A stretch of 64,000 nucleotides of DNA from an uncultured Oscillospiraceae bacterium (GCA_902492455.1 CABULH010000008.1:87309-151308), one strand, 5' to 3'; shown: positions 8,096 through 16,996, counted from the first letter of the stretch. Notes: generated from the sequence alone by a model not told the origin. Program-made: numbers and translations.

Positions 8096-8539
8096 TCATT
8101 CCATCGTCTGTATTCGGGTACTGTAGATCAGGGACATCCGGCACTTGTCGCAGATATAAAACGCCGAGTGGCACCCGGGAGGCAGGAGGGTGATCTTCCA
8201 TAGAAAGGAGGGCTCGCCGCACAGGAAGCAATGGGGCGTAATCGGCTGCAGAGCCAGCGTATTGTCCGCCTTTATTGCCGCCTTATAATGCAACAGAGCC
8301 TTATGACCGATGATTTCCCGCAGCTCTTCTGGCAGAAGCAGCAGATTGCCGTGGAGGATCGGCTTAAAGTATTCTCCCGGTTCCGGCGTGGCGGAGTCTT
8401 TGGCGGCGCTGATATACAGAGTTCCCCGCTGCGCCCGTATCGCCAGCAGATCTCCGCTACGGACTCCCAGACTATCCAGCCACTTCTTGGGCAAAGGGAT
8501 GTAATGATACCCACCCCATTTTTCAGCCTTTATTTCCAC
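8096..8539 (-). CDS. SpoVT/AbrB-like domain protein with a zinc ribbon
   Basis: The first ~50 residues form an AbrB-type swapped-hairpin DNA-binding domain (GGYHYIPLPKKWLDSLGV, RSGDLLAIRA). The tail has CFLCGEP and CDKC, a likely zinc ribbon. I choose the GTG at 8539 because AAAGGGG lies 9 bases upstream. An ATG at 8665 would add 42 residues with poor coding character and no ribosome site. The protein is probably a cytoplasmic DNA-binding regulator; the target is unknown. It is leftward and stands alone between the repeat cluster and the XRE gene. Confidence 0.7.
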   Translation of the reverse strand: MEIKAEKWGGYHYIPLPKKWLDSLGVRSGDLLAIRAQRGTLYISAAKDSATPEPGEYFKPILHGNLLLLPEELREIIGHKALLHYKAAIKADNTLALQPITPHCFLCGEPSFLWKITLLPPGCHSAFYICDKCRMSLIYSTRIQTME

Positions 8540-8791
8540 CGAATCACGCCCCTTTGTTAATAAAATGGACGGAGAAGATTGGATTTCTGACAAAAAAACT
8601 CGCTGTCTGGTTGGCAGTCGGGGAACTGGCTTCTTGTCAATCAATGAGAAGGATAGAGCATCCATCGTTTTTTAGTATAATCGAAATATTATGAAAAATC
8701 AACGCATATTTTCCGAACTAATTGTCAAGAATCGAGGCGAATAAATTTGGTATAGTATAGGTATGACAATAGACCGGGGAGATTTTTGTGA

Positions 8792-9142
8792 ATGAAGCAT
8801 CTAATGGAATTGAGGAAAACAAGCGGCTTATCACAAAATAAATTAGGTGAAATTGTCCATCTGAGCGATTCTGCTATTGCCGGATATGAAACTGGCCGCC
8901 GATACCCCGATGTACAGACCCTGATGTTGCTGGCGGATTATTTTGATGTGTCGGTGGATTATCTGTTGGATCGGACGGACAACCCCAGTATGATGGAAAG
9001 CTCGGAGGAGACTCTGGGTTTTCTAAAGCTGATCTATAAAATCCCCCTGCAGGAAAGAGATATGTATAAGCTGATTCTGCAAAATGCGGTGGAGCTGAAT
9101 GAACTCAAGCTGGAGAGGAAGAAATACAGAAAGGATCCGTAG
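8792..9142 (+). CDS. XRE family transcriptional regulator
   Basis: Residues 1-65 form a helix-turn-helix of the Cro/C1 type (SGLSQNKLGEIVHLSDSAIAG, then YETGRRYPDVQTL and the FDVSVDYLL ending). The remaining ~50 residues are helical and charged and may dimerise. The ATG has GGGGAG upstream. It is divergent from the AbrB-like gene, so the shared gap (8540-8791) probably holds both control regions; a TATAGT box is at 8751. A strong terminator closes the gene. Confidence 0.85.
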   Translation: MKHLMELRKTSGLSQNKLGEIVHLSDSAIAGYETGRRYPDVQTLMLLADYFDVSVDYLLDRTDNPSMMESSEETLGFLKLIYKIPLQERDMYKLILQNAVELNELKLERKKYRKDP

Positions 9143-9208
9143 TCATCTGCTGTGCAGGGACAGAATCGTCTGATCGTGATGTGGAATAGATCATCGTATT
9201 GAGCAAGG

Positions 9209-9245
9209 AAAACCGGCGCAGAATGGTTCATTCTGCGCCGGTTTT
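9209..9245. terminator. Bidirectional terminator between XRE gene and spoVAD
   Basis: Perfect 17-bp arms at 9209-9225 and 9229-9245 with a 3-base loop are flanked by A and T runs. It lies between convergent genes. Confidence 0.85.
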
Positions 9246-9248
9246 GTT

Positions 9249-10259
9249 TTAAGTTGAGGTCAAATGAATCAGATGGGCGATGCCGGGGATGGATTCGCCC
9301 TGCTGGGAAGAGGTGGGAGACATTAATGCGCCGGTGGCGACAAACAGGATGTTGTTCAGCTCCCTGCGCTCCAGCTTACTGAGAAAATAGGAACACAGTA
9401 TGGAGGCGGCGCAGCCGCAGCCGGAGCCCCCGGCGTGAACATCCTGCTTTTCCCGGTCGTACATCATCAGCCCGCAGTCCGCATGCTTGCTCCCCAGCTT
9501 GATTCCTTTGCGTTCCAGCAGATCCCGCAGCAGCTCGGAACCAACCTGGGAAAGATCACCGGTAACGATGAGATCGTAATCATCCGGAGTGGTGGCGGTA
9601 TCGGTTAGGAAGTTGGCAATGGTATCCGCCGCCGCCGGAGCCATGGCGGCGCCCATATTGTTGGCGTCGGTGACTCCCAGATCGTTGATTTTGCCGAAGC
9701 AGACCGCTGAGATATGGACTCCGCTGCCTCCCATTCCCACCACGGCGGAACCTGAGGCGGTGGCTGTCCATTGAGCGGTAGGGGTGCGCTGACCGCCGTA
9801 TTCCAGTGGGAAACGGAACTGCCGCTCGGCGGTGCAGAAATGAGAGGAGGTCACCGCGGAGCATAAGTCCGCGGCGCCGCTGTCTACAAATACCGCGGCC
9901 ATTCCCAGGGTCTGGGCCATGGTTGAGCAGGCGCCGAACTGACCCAACAGGGGCACGTTGCTTTCCCGCATTCCGAAGGTGGAGGCGATGTTTTGGTTCA
10001 ACAGATCCCCGGCGAAGAGGTAATGGATTTGAGAGGGGGACAGCCCCGCTTTGTCCAGCGCCCTGGTGAACGCCTCCCGCTGCAGAGCGCTTTCCGCCTT
10101 TTCCCAGGTTTTCTCTCCCAGAGTGGTGTCTTCAAAGATATAATCGAAATACCGTCCCAGAGGGCCTTCTCCCTCTTTTTTTCCGACCACCGCCGCATAA
10201 CCTAGAATCGTGGGGCGGCTGGACATCAGCACGGTGTATTGACCTTTGCGTTCCGGCAT
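9249..10259 (-). CDS. spoVAD: Stage V sporulation protein AD
   Basis: The 336-residue protein has the thiolase-like fold of SpoVAD, with segments such as FGACSTMAQ, SAVTSSHFCTAERQFRFP and DVHAGGSGCGCAAS. SpoVAD binds dipicolinic acid and works with SpoVAC and SpoVAEb in loading it into the forespore; it sits at the inner spore membrane. Length and motifs are complete, so the gene looks intact. In sporulating Firmicutes it lies directly after spoVAC, and here the tail of spoVAC is present 16 bases upstream. Because spoVAC is broken by the element, expression of spoVAD from its normal promoter is probably lost unless the element leaves. Confidence 0.93.
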   Translation of the reverse strand: MPERKGQYTVLMSSRPTILGYAAVVGKKEGEGPLGRYFDYIFEDTTLGEKTWEKAESALQREAFTRALDKAGLSPSQIHYLFAGDLLNQNIASTFGMRESNVPLLGQFGACSTMAQTLGMAAVFVDSGAADLCSAVTSSHFCTAERQFRFPLEYGGQRTPTAQWTATASGSAVVGMGGSGVHISAVCFGKINDLGVTDANNMGAAMAPAAADTIANFLTDTATTPDDYDLIVTGDLSQVGSELLRDLLERKGIKLGSKHADCGLMMYDREKQDVHAGGSGCGCAASILCSYFLSKLERRELNNILFVATGALMSPTSSQQGESIPGIAHLIHLTST

Positions 10260-10275
10260 CGCTTTCCCCTCCTTC

Positions 10276-10407
10276 TTAAAACAAGCCGACGATATACCGG
10301 ATCAGCCCGTATATGGTGGCCGCGGTGATGCCATACACCAGCACGGGTCCGGCAATAATGAACATCTTGGCGCCCAAACCGGTGACCAGGCCTTCTGCTT
10401 GTGTCAA
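10276..10407 (-). pseudogene. spoVAC: 3' remnant of stage V sporulation protein AC
   Basis: Reading leftwards, the frame EGLVTGLGAKMFIIAGPV and then ITAATIYGLIRYIVGLF matches the end of SpoVAC, a membrane subunit for dipicolinic acid import into spores. Only about 43 codons exist here. Upstream of about 10405 the sequence becomes AT-rich element DNA that leads within 60 bases into a serine recombinase gene. The remaining part of spoVAC should lie beyond the far end of the element, outside the window. The remnant is in the same frame as the recombinase gene but separated by its stop codon. The exact junction is not resolvable. Confidence 0.85.
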
Positions 10408-10467
10408 GTAAACCCTAAAAGATTTTTTTATTTTCCTGTCGAAATTCGGCAGGAATTCTTTTTTATA
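10405..10467. other. Left junction of the mobile element (putative att site) with a dyad
   Basis: The change from spoVAC codons to element sequence falls near 10390-10410. A dyad at 10433-10455 has TTCCTGTCGAA and TTCGGCAGGAA as arms with one mismatch. It may be a recombinase-binding half of the attachment site or a terminator (a T run follows on the + strand). The crossover dinucleotide cannot be identified without the right end or an empty site. Confidence 0.55.
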
Positions 10468-12075
10468 TTACGAAGCAAGCCCCGGAATACATTCTCCGAT
10501 TATATCTGTCAGATACTTGCTTTTTAGTCCAATCTCAATTCGCCCACCTTCAAATACTCGTACTTTATCTATCAGTCGGCTTATAACCTCTGGGCGATAC
10601 TCGGTCAAAGCCTGAATCTGTTCCGCATCCTGCCCTGCGAGAGCAAGAGCTTTTTGTTTTTGAATACACTCATTTAATACCACATTCTTTTCTGCGATCT
10701 TCTGTTGAAGCCTTTCGTCTTCAGCCTTATTATCGGACTGAATTTTGATGAATCGCTCTCTGCTTATATGCCCATTCCTATACTCCTCATATAGAGAGCT
10801 TTTTCCATTCGCAATTTGCCTGCGCCTTCGTTCCATATCTGCGATCAGCCTTTCAAGCTGCGCCTGTTCTGTGACATCATATTTTTTCACAAACTTAGAC
10901 TTGTCCAGCAGAATTCGTGCGATTGCCTGCACAACACTCAGCGTCTTGTCCTGGAGTACTTCCATACTTTCGTGGATAGCGGCACATTCCGCTTGGTTTT
11001 GACTGGATGCCTTCAAACAAAATAGGTGTGTATCAATCGCAGGTGCTTTCTGCAGCTTCCTTCCACAATAACCGCAAACAAATAAATTGCCGGCTCTGTT
11101 ACCGGAAGTATTCATATTAACCGTTTTGATTCGAGAAGCCAGCGAGACAGCGGCTGCCTGAAACTTTTCTTCTGAAATAATCGCCTCATGAGTATTTTCC
11201 ACGACAATCCACTGCTCACGAGGAAGGGCCCGGCTTTTATTGGTTCGTATTCCCACCATCTCTCGTGTATTGGAAATCATCTTTCCCGTATATCTTTCAT
11301 CACTGAGAATTTTACGGATCGTGGAAGCAAGCCAAATACTCTCCCCATCAACCACTCTGCCGTTATAGAACATTCCATTTTGAAGTTTGTACTGTCGCGG
11401 CGATGGAATCTTTTGATCGTTTAGGTGCTGAGCTATGCTTTTGGTACTTTGCCCTGCGATACACAAATCAAATATTCTGACAACTACTTGCCGGACATTC
11501 TCATCCACAATCAGCTTACGCTTATCTTTAGGATCAAGCTGATAGCCATAAAAGGCGTGGCCGCAGGAATGGTAAAATCCCTGCTTTCGCCGAGCCTGAT
11601 TTGCACTTCGTATTTTCAGCGAAAGATCCTTACTATACATTCCATTGACGAGGTTGCGGATTGCCAGTTCCAGCCCGCCGGTCGTCCCGACATAATCATT
11701 CGTATCGAAATGATCATTGACGGAAATAAAGCGTGTTCCGAACAGGGGGAACAATAATTCCAAGTACCCGCCGACCTCTAAATGGTCTCGTCCGAACCGT
11801 GAAAGGTCTTTTACCATAACCGCATCAATCTCTCGGTTACGCAGCATTTCAATCATTCTCGTGAATTGCGGGCGATCAAAGTTTGTGCCGCTGAAACCAT
11901 CATCACAAAACTCAATAATCTGGTATTTCTTTAGATCCGGATGGCTCTCATAATAGTTCACCAACAATTTTCTTTGGTTGGTAATACTATTACTTTCCTT
12001 TTTATCCGCCGAGCCTTTTAGGTCTCCGTCTTCCATTGACAGACGGATATAGAATGCGAGCGTCTTATCCGGCAT
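10468..12075 (-). CDS. Large serine recombinase, third of a tandem set
   Basis: The 535-residue protein has an N-terminal resolvase catalytic domain with nucleophile Ser13 (FYIRLSMEDGD), then GFSGTNFDRP and KDLSRFGRDH. A recombinase domain follows, with a zinc ribbon (CGYCGRKL plus later Cys) near residue 320. The C-terminal part has a coiled coil at about 380-450. Large serine recombinases integrate and excise mobile elements between short att sites. Its start overlaps the previous recombinase by 11 bases, and AAGGAGGTG lies within that gene. It is the gene nearest the element boundary, as expected for an integrase. Confidence 0.93.
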   Translation of the reverse strand: MPDKTLAFYIRLSMEDGDLKGSADKKESNSITNQRKLLVNYYESHPDLKKYQIIEFCDDGFSGTNFDRPQFTRMIEMLRNREIDAVMVKDLSRFGRDHLEVGGYLELLFPLFGTRFISVNDHFDTNDYVGTTGGLELAIRNLVNGMYSKDLSLKIRSANQARRKQGFYHSCGHAFYGYQLDPKDKRKLIVDENVRQVVVRIFDLCIAGQSTKSIAQHLNDQKIPSPRQYKLQNGMFYNGRVVDGESIWLASTIRKILSDERYTGKMISNTREMVGIRTNKSRALPREQWIVVENTHEAIISEEKFQAAAVSLASRIKTVNMNTSGNRAGNLFVCGYCGRKLQKAPAIDTHLFCLKASSQNQAECAAIHESMEVLQDKTLSVVQAIARILLDKSKFVKKYDVTEQAQLERLIADMERRRRQIANGKSSLYEEYRNGHISRERFIKIQSDNKAEDERLQQKIAEKNVVLNECIQKQKALALAGQDAEQIQALTEYRPEVISRLIDKVRVFEGGRIEIGLKSKYLTDIIGECIPGLAS

Positions 12076-13765
12076 ATTTGTTCACCTCCTTTTTTCGCAT
12101 TGCTGCCCAAAGTAAAACTTCTTCCAATTCATCGCGAAAATTGAATTCAATTTCTGCTCGGCCATCGTTATAGAGCGTCAGCTTGTTTACAAATGCTTCG
12201 ACCATCTTTCTGTCCAAAGTTTTTTGATCCTTAAAGTCGGCAACAAGCTTTGCCCAATGTTCACCGCCCAAGTATTCCGGATCATATTTTCGGGATTCCT
12301 TTTTTATTTCTGAAAGGAAGATCCGCAATTCATCAGCTTTTTGTGCATACTCTTGTCCCATAGCCACATAGTCTTCTGCGGTAATCGTGCCTTCCGCATA
12401 TTCTTCGTATAAAGCCGCTTTCAGTTCCATATAGCGGTCAATCTGTCGCTGTAGGTTGTTAATCTGTTCTTTGTACACTTTATAGCGGACTTGGCTGGTA
12501 TTTTTCTTGTTGAGCTCCGCAATGATACTTTTGGCATCTAAGTACAGAGCCATCTGATTTTGGATCAGTGTGTGAACCATTGATTCCAGCTGCTCACTTT
12601 TAACAGCCTTCTTACTGCAATATTGGCTGTTGTAGTGTTCGTGAATCATACAGCAATACCAGTAACTTTCTCTCCCGTGATTTACTTTCCGACGGATGTG
12701 CATAGCTTTTCCGCATTCACCACAGAACAAATGCCCCCGGAACATACTCTCACGCTTGCTTTTGTGATCATACTTCGTAGCCAGGGCGTGCTCTTCCTTA
12801 TTTTTAGCAAAATACTCCTGGACCCGATTAAATAATTCCTCTGTCACAATAGGCTCGTGAGTGCCTTTTGTGATAATCCATTCTTCCGGCGGTACGGCTT
12901 TACTTCCTTTTTGACCGGTAATATAGAATTCAGAAGCATACTTGCCACTAACCATCCAGCCAAGATATATTCTATCCTGTAAGATCCTGCGAACGGTCTG
13001 CATATACCACATGGAATTCTTATACTTATCTTTTTTTGAAACGCCGGTTTCGTACAAACGCCTGCCTGGCGAAGCAACACCTCGCTCGTTCAAAGTGGTC
13101 GCAACATAATGCAAGGTAGCACCATCTGCAACCATTTCAAACATTTCTCTGACAATCGGTGCGGTTTCATCATCGGCTAACAGCATATGCTTATCCCGTG
13201 GATCTCTTACATAACCATAGGGCGCCCTGCTGCCTGCAAATTTCCCTTGCTCTTGAATTGATCGCATTACGGAACAGATTTTTTGAGAGGCGTCTTTTGC
13301 ATACATTTCATTCGTCATATTCTTGATCTGTACGCCGATATCGACCTGCATCGTCTTTGAATCGAATCTGTCTGTAATTGCAATAAAGCGAACGCCAAGG
13401 ACAGGAAACACCATTTCAATATATTCGCCGGTTTCAATCAGGTTTCGCCCAAGTCTGGAAAGGTCCTTAACTATCACGCAGTCTATCTTTCCATCTCGAA
13501 TATCATTCATCATTCTTGAAAACTCCGGGCGGACAAAATCTGTACCTGAAATGTCATCGTCCACATAAATGTCCACGACATCAATATCTAAATTTTCGCT
13601 GGCAAAGTCCTTCAACAGTTGAATTTGGTTGCCAATCGTATCTGCCTCGCGCTTTCTCTCTGTTTCTACTGAGATTCGAGCATAAAGGCCGGCGCAATAT
13701 ATCTTTTCAGAAGGGGCTGCTGGCAATATTACTTGATTAACTGCTTTCCTACTTTTTCGTGCCAT
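12065..13765 (-). CDS. Large serine recombinase, second of a tandem set
   Basis: The 566-residue protein has the catalytic domain with nucleophile Ser32 (LYARISVETERK), DDISGTDFVRPEF and KDLSRLGRNL. A recombinase domain and a zinc ribbon (CGECGKAM plus distal cysteines) follow, and then a coiled coil. It has a ~25-residue N-terminal extension compared with its neighbours. Start and stop overlap both flanking recombinases, so the three are translationally coupled. It is diverged from both neighbours rather than being a recent duplicate. It may be needed for excision, or act on a different site or orientation. Confidence 0.93.
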   Translation of the reverse strand: MARKSRKAVNQVILPAAPSEKIYCAGLYARISVETERKREADTIGNQIQLLKDFASENLDIDVVDIYVDDDISGTDFVRPEFSRMMNDIRDGKIDCVIVKDLSRLGRNLIETGEYIEMVFPVLGVRFIAITDRFDSKTMQVDIGVQIKNMTNEMYAKDASQKICSVMRSIQEQGKFAGSRAPYGYVRDPRDKHMLLADDETAPIVREMFEMVADGATLHYVATTLNERGVASPGRRLYETGVSKKDKYKNSMWYMQTVRRILQDRIYLGWMVSGKYASEFYITGQKGSKAVPPEEWIITKGTHEPIVTEELFNRVQEYFAKNKEEHALATKYDHKSKRESMFRGHLFCGECGKAMHIRRKVNHGRESYWYCCMIHEHYNSQYCSKKAVKSEQLESMVHTLIQNQMALYLDAKSIIAELNKKNTSQVRYKVYKEQINNLQRQIDRYMELKAALYEEYAEGTITAEDYVAMGQEYAQKADELRIFLSEIKKESRKYDPEYLGGEHWAKLVADFKDQKTLDRKMVEAFVNKLTLYNDGRAEIEFNFRDELEEVLLWAAMRKKEVNKYAG

Positions 13766-15417
13766 TATACAACCTCCTTATGATTTTCCTGATAATACTC
13801 CCGCACTTGTTCAGATAATGCCGAGTAGTCCTGCCAATGAGTGAATGAAACCTCGATCTTTCGATCCTCATAGATTGCAATTTCATCAATACACTCTACA
13901 GCTACCATCCGCGTAAGTTCTGTTATATTGCGATGCTCCATAAAATCCTGTATCCACTGATGCGGCTTGGAGTTGTCGTCCAAGTACATATCAATTTCCT
14001 TTTGTGCCTGATCATATGCCTGTTTCTGAGAGGCAATACGCTCATCATACTGCGCTTTGATATCCATATAGTCTTCTTTCGAGATGAGACCGTCTTTCAT
14101 ATCCTCGTAGAGTGAAAGCTTGAGCCTGCGATACCGCTCCAACTCTTCCTCTATCTTCAATTGCCGTTCCTGAACTTTCTTTAGCTTTATCTTTTGGAAC
14201 GGAACCTTTCGGATTACTTCTAAGCAAGAATCTAACTCACATACCATACGGATATGCTCTCTGAGAAGAAGCAGGACAGTTTGCTCCAAATCGCTTTCGG
14301 AAATTCTATGACTGCTGGTACAGCCTTTGTGTTTTTTGTTAGTATCACAAATATAGTAGCAATATTTTTTGCCACCAGAACTGGTCGAGGTCTTAACCAT
14401 CGGACCTTTACAGTCTCCGCAAATAACCAGCCCGGCCAATGGATGCACAACCCTTTCCTTAGGTGAAGTTCGTGTGTCCAGCAGCAAAAGCCTTTGCACA
14501 AGATTAAAAATCCGCTCTGATACAATCGGTTTGTGGGCATTCTCAACCTTAACCCATTTGTCCTCATCATTCACAATAACCGTATTGATTTTATAATTTG
14601 GTTTTGTGCGGATTCCTTGGATCAAGGTGCCGATATATACTGGATTCGTCAATATCCTGCGAACAGCAACCGATGTCCACTGTGTCTGCTTTCCTGTTTC
14701 AAAACCGGTTTTGAACCGCTCACCCTGGCTCTTCTTATATTCCATCGGAGAAAGAACGCCATCTGCCGTCAGCCTTTTTGCAATGCCATCCTGACTCATA
14801 CCTTCCAATTTCCATCGGAATATATCCTCTACGACAGATGCAGCATAATCGTCAATCTCCAGCTGATTGTGATCATTTTCTGCTTTACGATAGCCGAAGG
14901 GGGTAAAGGCACCAATATATTCGCCATTCTTTCTTTTGACCTGTAGATGGCTGCGCACTTTAATTGACATATCACGACAGTAGCTGTCATTGATCAAATT
15001 CTTCAGGGTAATATTCAGTTCGTCAGATTGCGTCCTTGTGATGGTATCAATCCCATCATTGATTGCAATCAGTCTTACCCCATTATAAAAAAACAGACGA
15101 TCAATATACTTTCCGGCGTTAATATACTCACGCCCAAAACGGGACAAATCCTTGACCACCACACAGTTAATGAGCCCAGCCTTGATGTCATCCATCATCA
15201 GCTGAAACTGCGGGCGGTCAAAATTCGTCCCAGTATATCCATCGTCTATTCTTATAGATACAACCTTAATATCAGGCTTATCCTGTAAAAAGCCCAAAAT
15301 AAGCTGTTTTTGATTTACAATACTATTGCTCTCCGCTTTCTGAGCAGAGTCCATATCCTCTTTGGATAGTCTCAAATAAACAGCAGCATTATACTGCTGC
15401 ACCTTCTGATTGATCAT
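13765..15417 (-). CDS. Large serine recombinase, first of a tandem set
   Basis: The 550-residue protein has nucleophile Ser18 (VYLRLSKEDMD), DGYTGTNFDRP and KDLSRFGREY. A recombinase domain, a zinc ribbon (ICGDCKGPM plus distal cysteines) and a coiled coil (about 400-480) follow. It is the promoter-proximal gene of the set, with AAAGGAG 9 bases before the ATG. A TACAAT -10 with TGTGC before it lies in 15500-15515 on the leftward strand. Its stop codon TAA overlaps the next ATG by one base. Confidence 0.93.
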   Translation of the reverse strand: MINQKVQQYNAAVYLRLSKEDMDSAQKAESNSIVNQKQLILGFLQDKPDIKVVSIRIDDGYTGTNFDRPQFQLMMDDIKAGLINCVVVKDLSRFGREYINAGKYIDRLFFYNGVRLIAINDGIDTITRTQSDELNITLKNLINDSYCRDMSIKVRSHLQVKRKNGEYIGAFTPFGYRKAENDHNQLEIDDYAASVVEDIFRWKLEGMSQDGIAKRLTADGVLSPMEYKKSQGERFKTGFETGKQTQWTSVAVRRILTNPVYIGTLIQGIRTKPNYKINTVIVNDEDKWVKVENAHKPIVSERIFNLVQRLLLLDTRTSPKERVVHPLAGLVICGDCKGPMVKTSTSSGGKKYCYYICDTNKKHKGCTSSHRISESDLEQTVLLLLREHIRMVCELDSCLEVIRKVPFQKIKLKKVQERQLKIEEELERYRRLKLSLYEDMKDGLISKEDYMDIKAQYDERIASQKQAYDQAQKEIDMYLDDNSKPHQWIQDFMEHRNITELTRMVAVECIDEIAIYEDRKIEVSFTHWQDYSALSEQVREYYQENHKEVV

Positions 15418-15554
15418 ATATACTCACTCCTTTAGCAATTAGTTCGCCACAAACCACTGCTTCTGGGTGAGTATGCAAATTTAGTCCACCCGTATTGTAG
15501 CACATTTAAGCCGGATTTTCTACCCGGTTTGCCATATTCCATACATTCCCAGAA

Positions 15555-15815
15555 TCAAATCGTGCGTAAAATTTCCTCCATGTTTTGTTGAAATGTGGGA
15601 CCGCCCGTCTTATATACCACTTTTACAGCCACATCGCCTACTCGAAAACAATAGGGGTTTCCGATTTGACTGACAAATGAAGCAACTCTCTCTGGTATGG
15701 GAAGCGATTCGTCAATCTTTACGCTATTTAGATCAATCAATGCTGATTTATCCACAGTCCGAATGTCCACCTGTTGCATTTCATTCAAACTTTCGCGGTC
15801 AATGTTCGTGCCCAT
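15555..15815 (-). CDS. Small DUF6870-like protein
   Basis: The 86-residue protein has an acidic N-terminal half and the end FRVGDVAVKVVYKTGGPTF, a pattern I associate with DUF6870 proteins found beside serine recombinases in Firmicutes elements. It has no membrane segment and no known activity. An AAAGGAGTG ribosome site lies just upstream of the ATG at 15815. It may help control or assist the recombinases, but that is inferred from position only. Confidence 0.6.
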   Translation of the reverse strand: MGTNIDRESLNEMQQVDIRTVDKSALIDLNSVKIDESLPIPERVASFVSQIGNPYCFRVGDVAVKVVYKTGGPTFQQNMEEILRTI

Positions 15816-16180
15816 AAAAACACTCCTTTCCCTTACGGTTTCTCTAAAATTATTGCCAAAATAGACCAGTTCTATTCAAGTGATAGCAATATCATATAAT
15901 GCCTAACTCGGCGCCCATAGCTACTGGGTCCATAGAAATCTCATCTCTCCGCCTTCATTGTGGCCGAGCCGCGAATTACGGAAGTACCATTATTATCCCT
16001 GATGCCTCATCGCGTTATACAGGGGCTGCCTGCATATCAGTGCTCTTGTCTTTGTTCGCCACACAAATGGATAGCCGCTCATCATCAGGGGATGTACCGA
16101 GGTTTGCTATTCAGTTTTCAAGGTCCAGAAGGATGTCTTCGTTAATTAAAAGCGAACAAAGGACAGCGGATTTCGCAAAT
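15816..16180 (-). other. Gene-free structured stretch, candidate non-coding RNA or control region
   Basis: No convincing coding frame is present in either strand. Read leftwards it holds CCTTGAAAACTGAATAGC near 16115, a CCCA-N7-TGGG hairpin at about 15917-15931, and pairs such as CCCTGATG/CATCAGGG. It sits between the HTH gene and the DUF6870 gene in the transcript direction. It may be an untranslated control region or a small RNA. Confidence 0.35.
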
Positions 16181-16251
16181 GATTTAAGATTTTTATAAAA
16201 GCACACCGACTCTACCAGAAAGCCGGCGTACTCTTATAAAAGTCTTAAATC
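16181..16251 (-). terminator. Long 30-bp stem covering the HTH stop codon
   Basis: Arms 16181-16210 and 16222-16251 pair over 30 positions with an 11-base loop. Of five differences, four become G-U pairs in the leftward RNA, so the leftward transcript is the one that folds. The stop codon of the HTH gene (16245-16247) lies in the stem. It may terminate, stabilise or occlude the message end. Confidence 0.65.
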
Positions 16252-16436
16252 TTGAAACGAGTGATCTGCAACGCTACCTGAAGCATAATGTATTGCTTGC
16301 AGTCTTCGTCAAACCTACCGCCTACAACGCTGTGTTTATCGATGAGCGTCATATAAATCTCAAAGATTTTATCCAGCGCTGCGTGGTCGCCCGCTGTTGC
16401 ACGATTCAGAATTTCTGCAAACTCACTTTTGGTCAT
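16245..16436 (-). CDS. Conjugative-transposon helix-turn-helix protein
   Basis: From the ATG at 16436 (MTKSEFAEILNRATAGDHAAL) the product has 63 residues and resembles the small HTH proteins paired with sigma-like factors in Tn916-type elements. The central part (FEIYMTLIDKHSVVGGRFDED) and the end (QYIMLQVALQITRFKI) are characteristic. The start lies inside the end of the sigma-like gene, so the two are coupled. A longer upstream frame would lie wholly in that gene and is rejected. It probably takes part in controlling transfer or excision genes. Confidence 0.75.
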   Translation of the reverse strand: MTKSEFAEILNRATAGDHAALDKIFEIYMTLIDKHSVVGGRFDEDCKQYIMLQVALQITRFKI

Positions 16437-16833
16437 CTGTTTCACCTCCCAAACTTTTCCGAAGCTTCTGTAGAGCCAAATATTTTTGGTCATATACATA
16501 CTTAACGGAACAGTTCATTTTCTGTGCGATCTCGATAGCAGACAATTCTTCAATAAACAGCATTTCCAGGACTCTTTGCCGCATCAATGGGAGGGACAAA
16601 AAAGCGTTTGCCAGCTTCTCTTCCTCAAACTCAAAGGACTGCGTGTTGCTGTATGCTTTCACATACTGCTCTTCAAAATCCACATAAGGTTCTATTTCCA
16701 AATCCTCCAAATAGATTTCCTGCGCCCTTTGTTTTACCTTTCGGATATAATCCAGTTTTGCGTGGATGATAACCTGCGATATGTAGACGGTAAATCTTGC
16801 ACGCAGTTCATCCCGATCCGTGTCCTTCGACAC
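16423..16833 (-). CDS. Sigma-70-like factor of conjugative element type
   Basis: The 136-residue protein has a short region-2-like N-terminal part and a clear region-4 helix-turn-helix at about residues 90-125 (LPLMRQRVLEMLFIEE, LSAIEIAQKMNCSVKYV). Such proteins occur with a small HTH partner in Tn916-like elements, and that partner follows here with a 14-base overlap. The start is GTG at 16833, with AAGAGG and a GGGGG stretch upstream. A leader with a terminator lies upstream (16997-17073). Confidence 0.8.
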   Translation of the reverse strand: MSKDTDRDELRARFTVYISQVIIHAKLDYIRKVKQRAQEIYLEDLEIEPYVDFEEQYVKAYSNTQSFEFEEEKLANAFLSLPLMRQRVLEMLFIEELSAIEIAQKMNCSVKYVYDQKYLALQKLRKSLGGETDDQK

Positions 16834-16996
16834 CTCTTAACCCCCTTCCAGACGCGCCGCTGCGGCGGTGGAAGGAAGGTATATATGGTAAAATGCCGAA
16901 ACGGCACGCTATGATTATTAGTGACCGTGATGCCTCTCCTGTACATAGCATTAAACAATCATGGAAATCACCCCCTTTCAAAATGAATATAAAAAA

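Noticed and set aside
16734..16958. 74-residue frame overlapping the sigma-like gene start
   Set aside because: It starts at TTG without a good ribosome site and overlaps the recognised sigma-like protein by about 100 bases; kept only as leader sequence.
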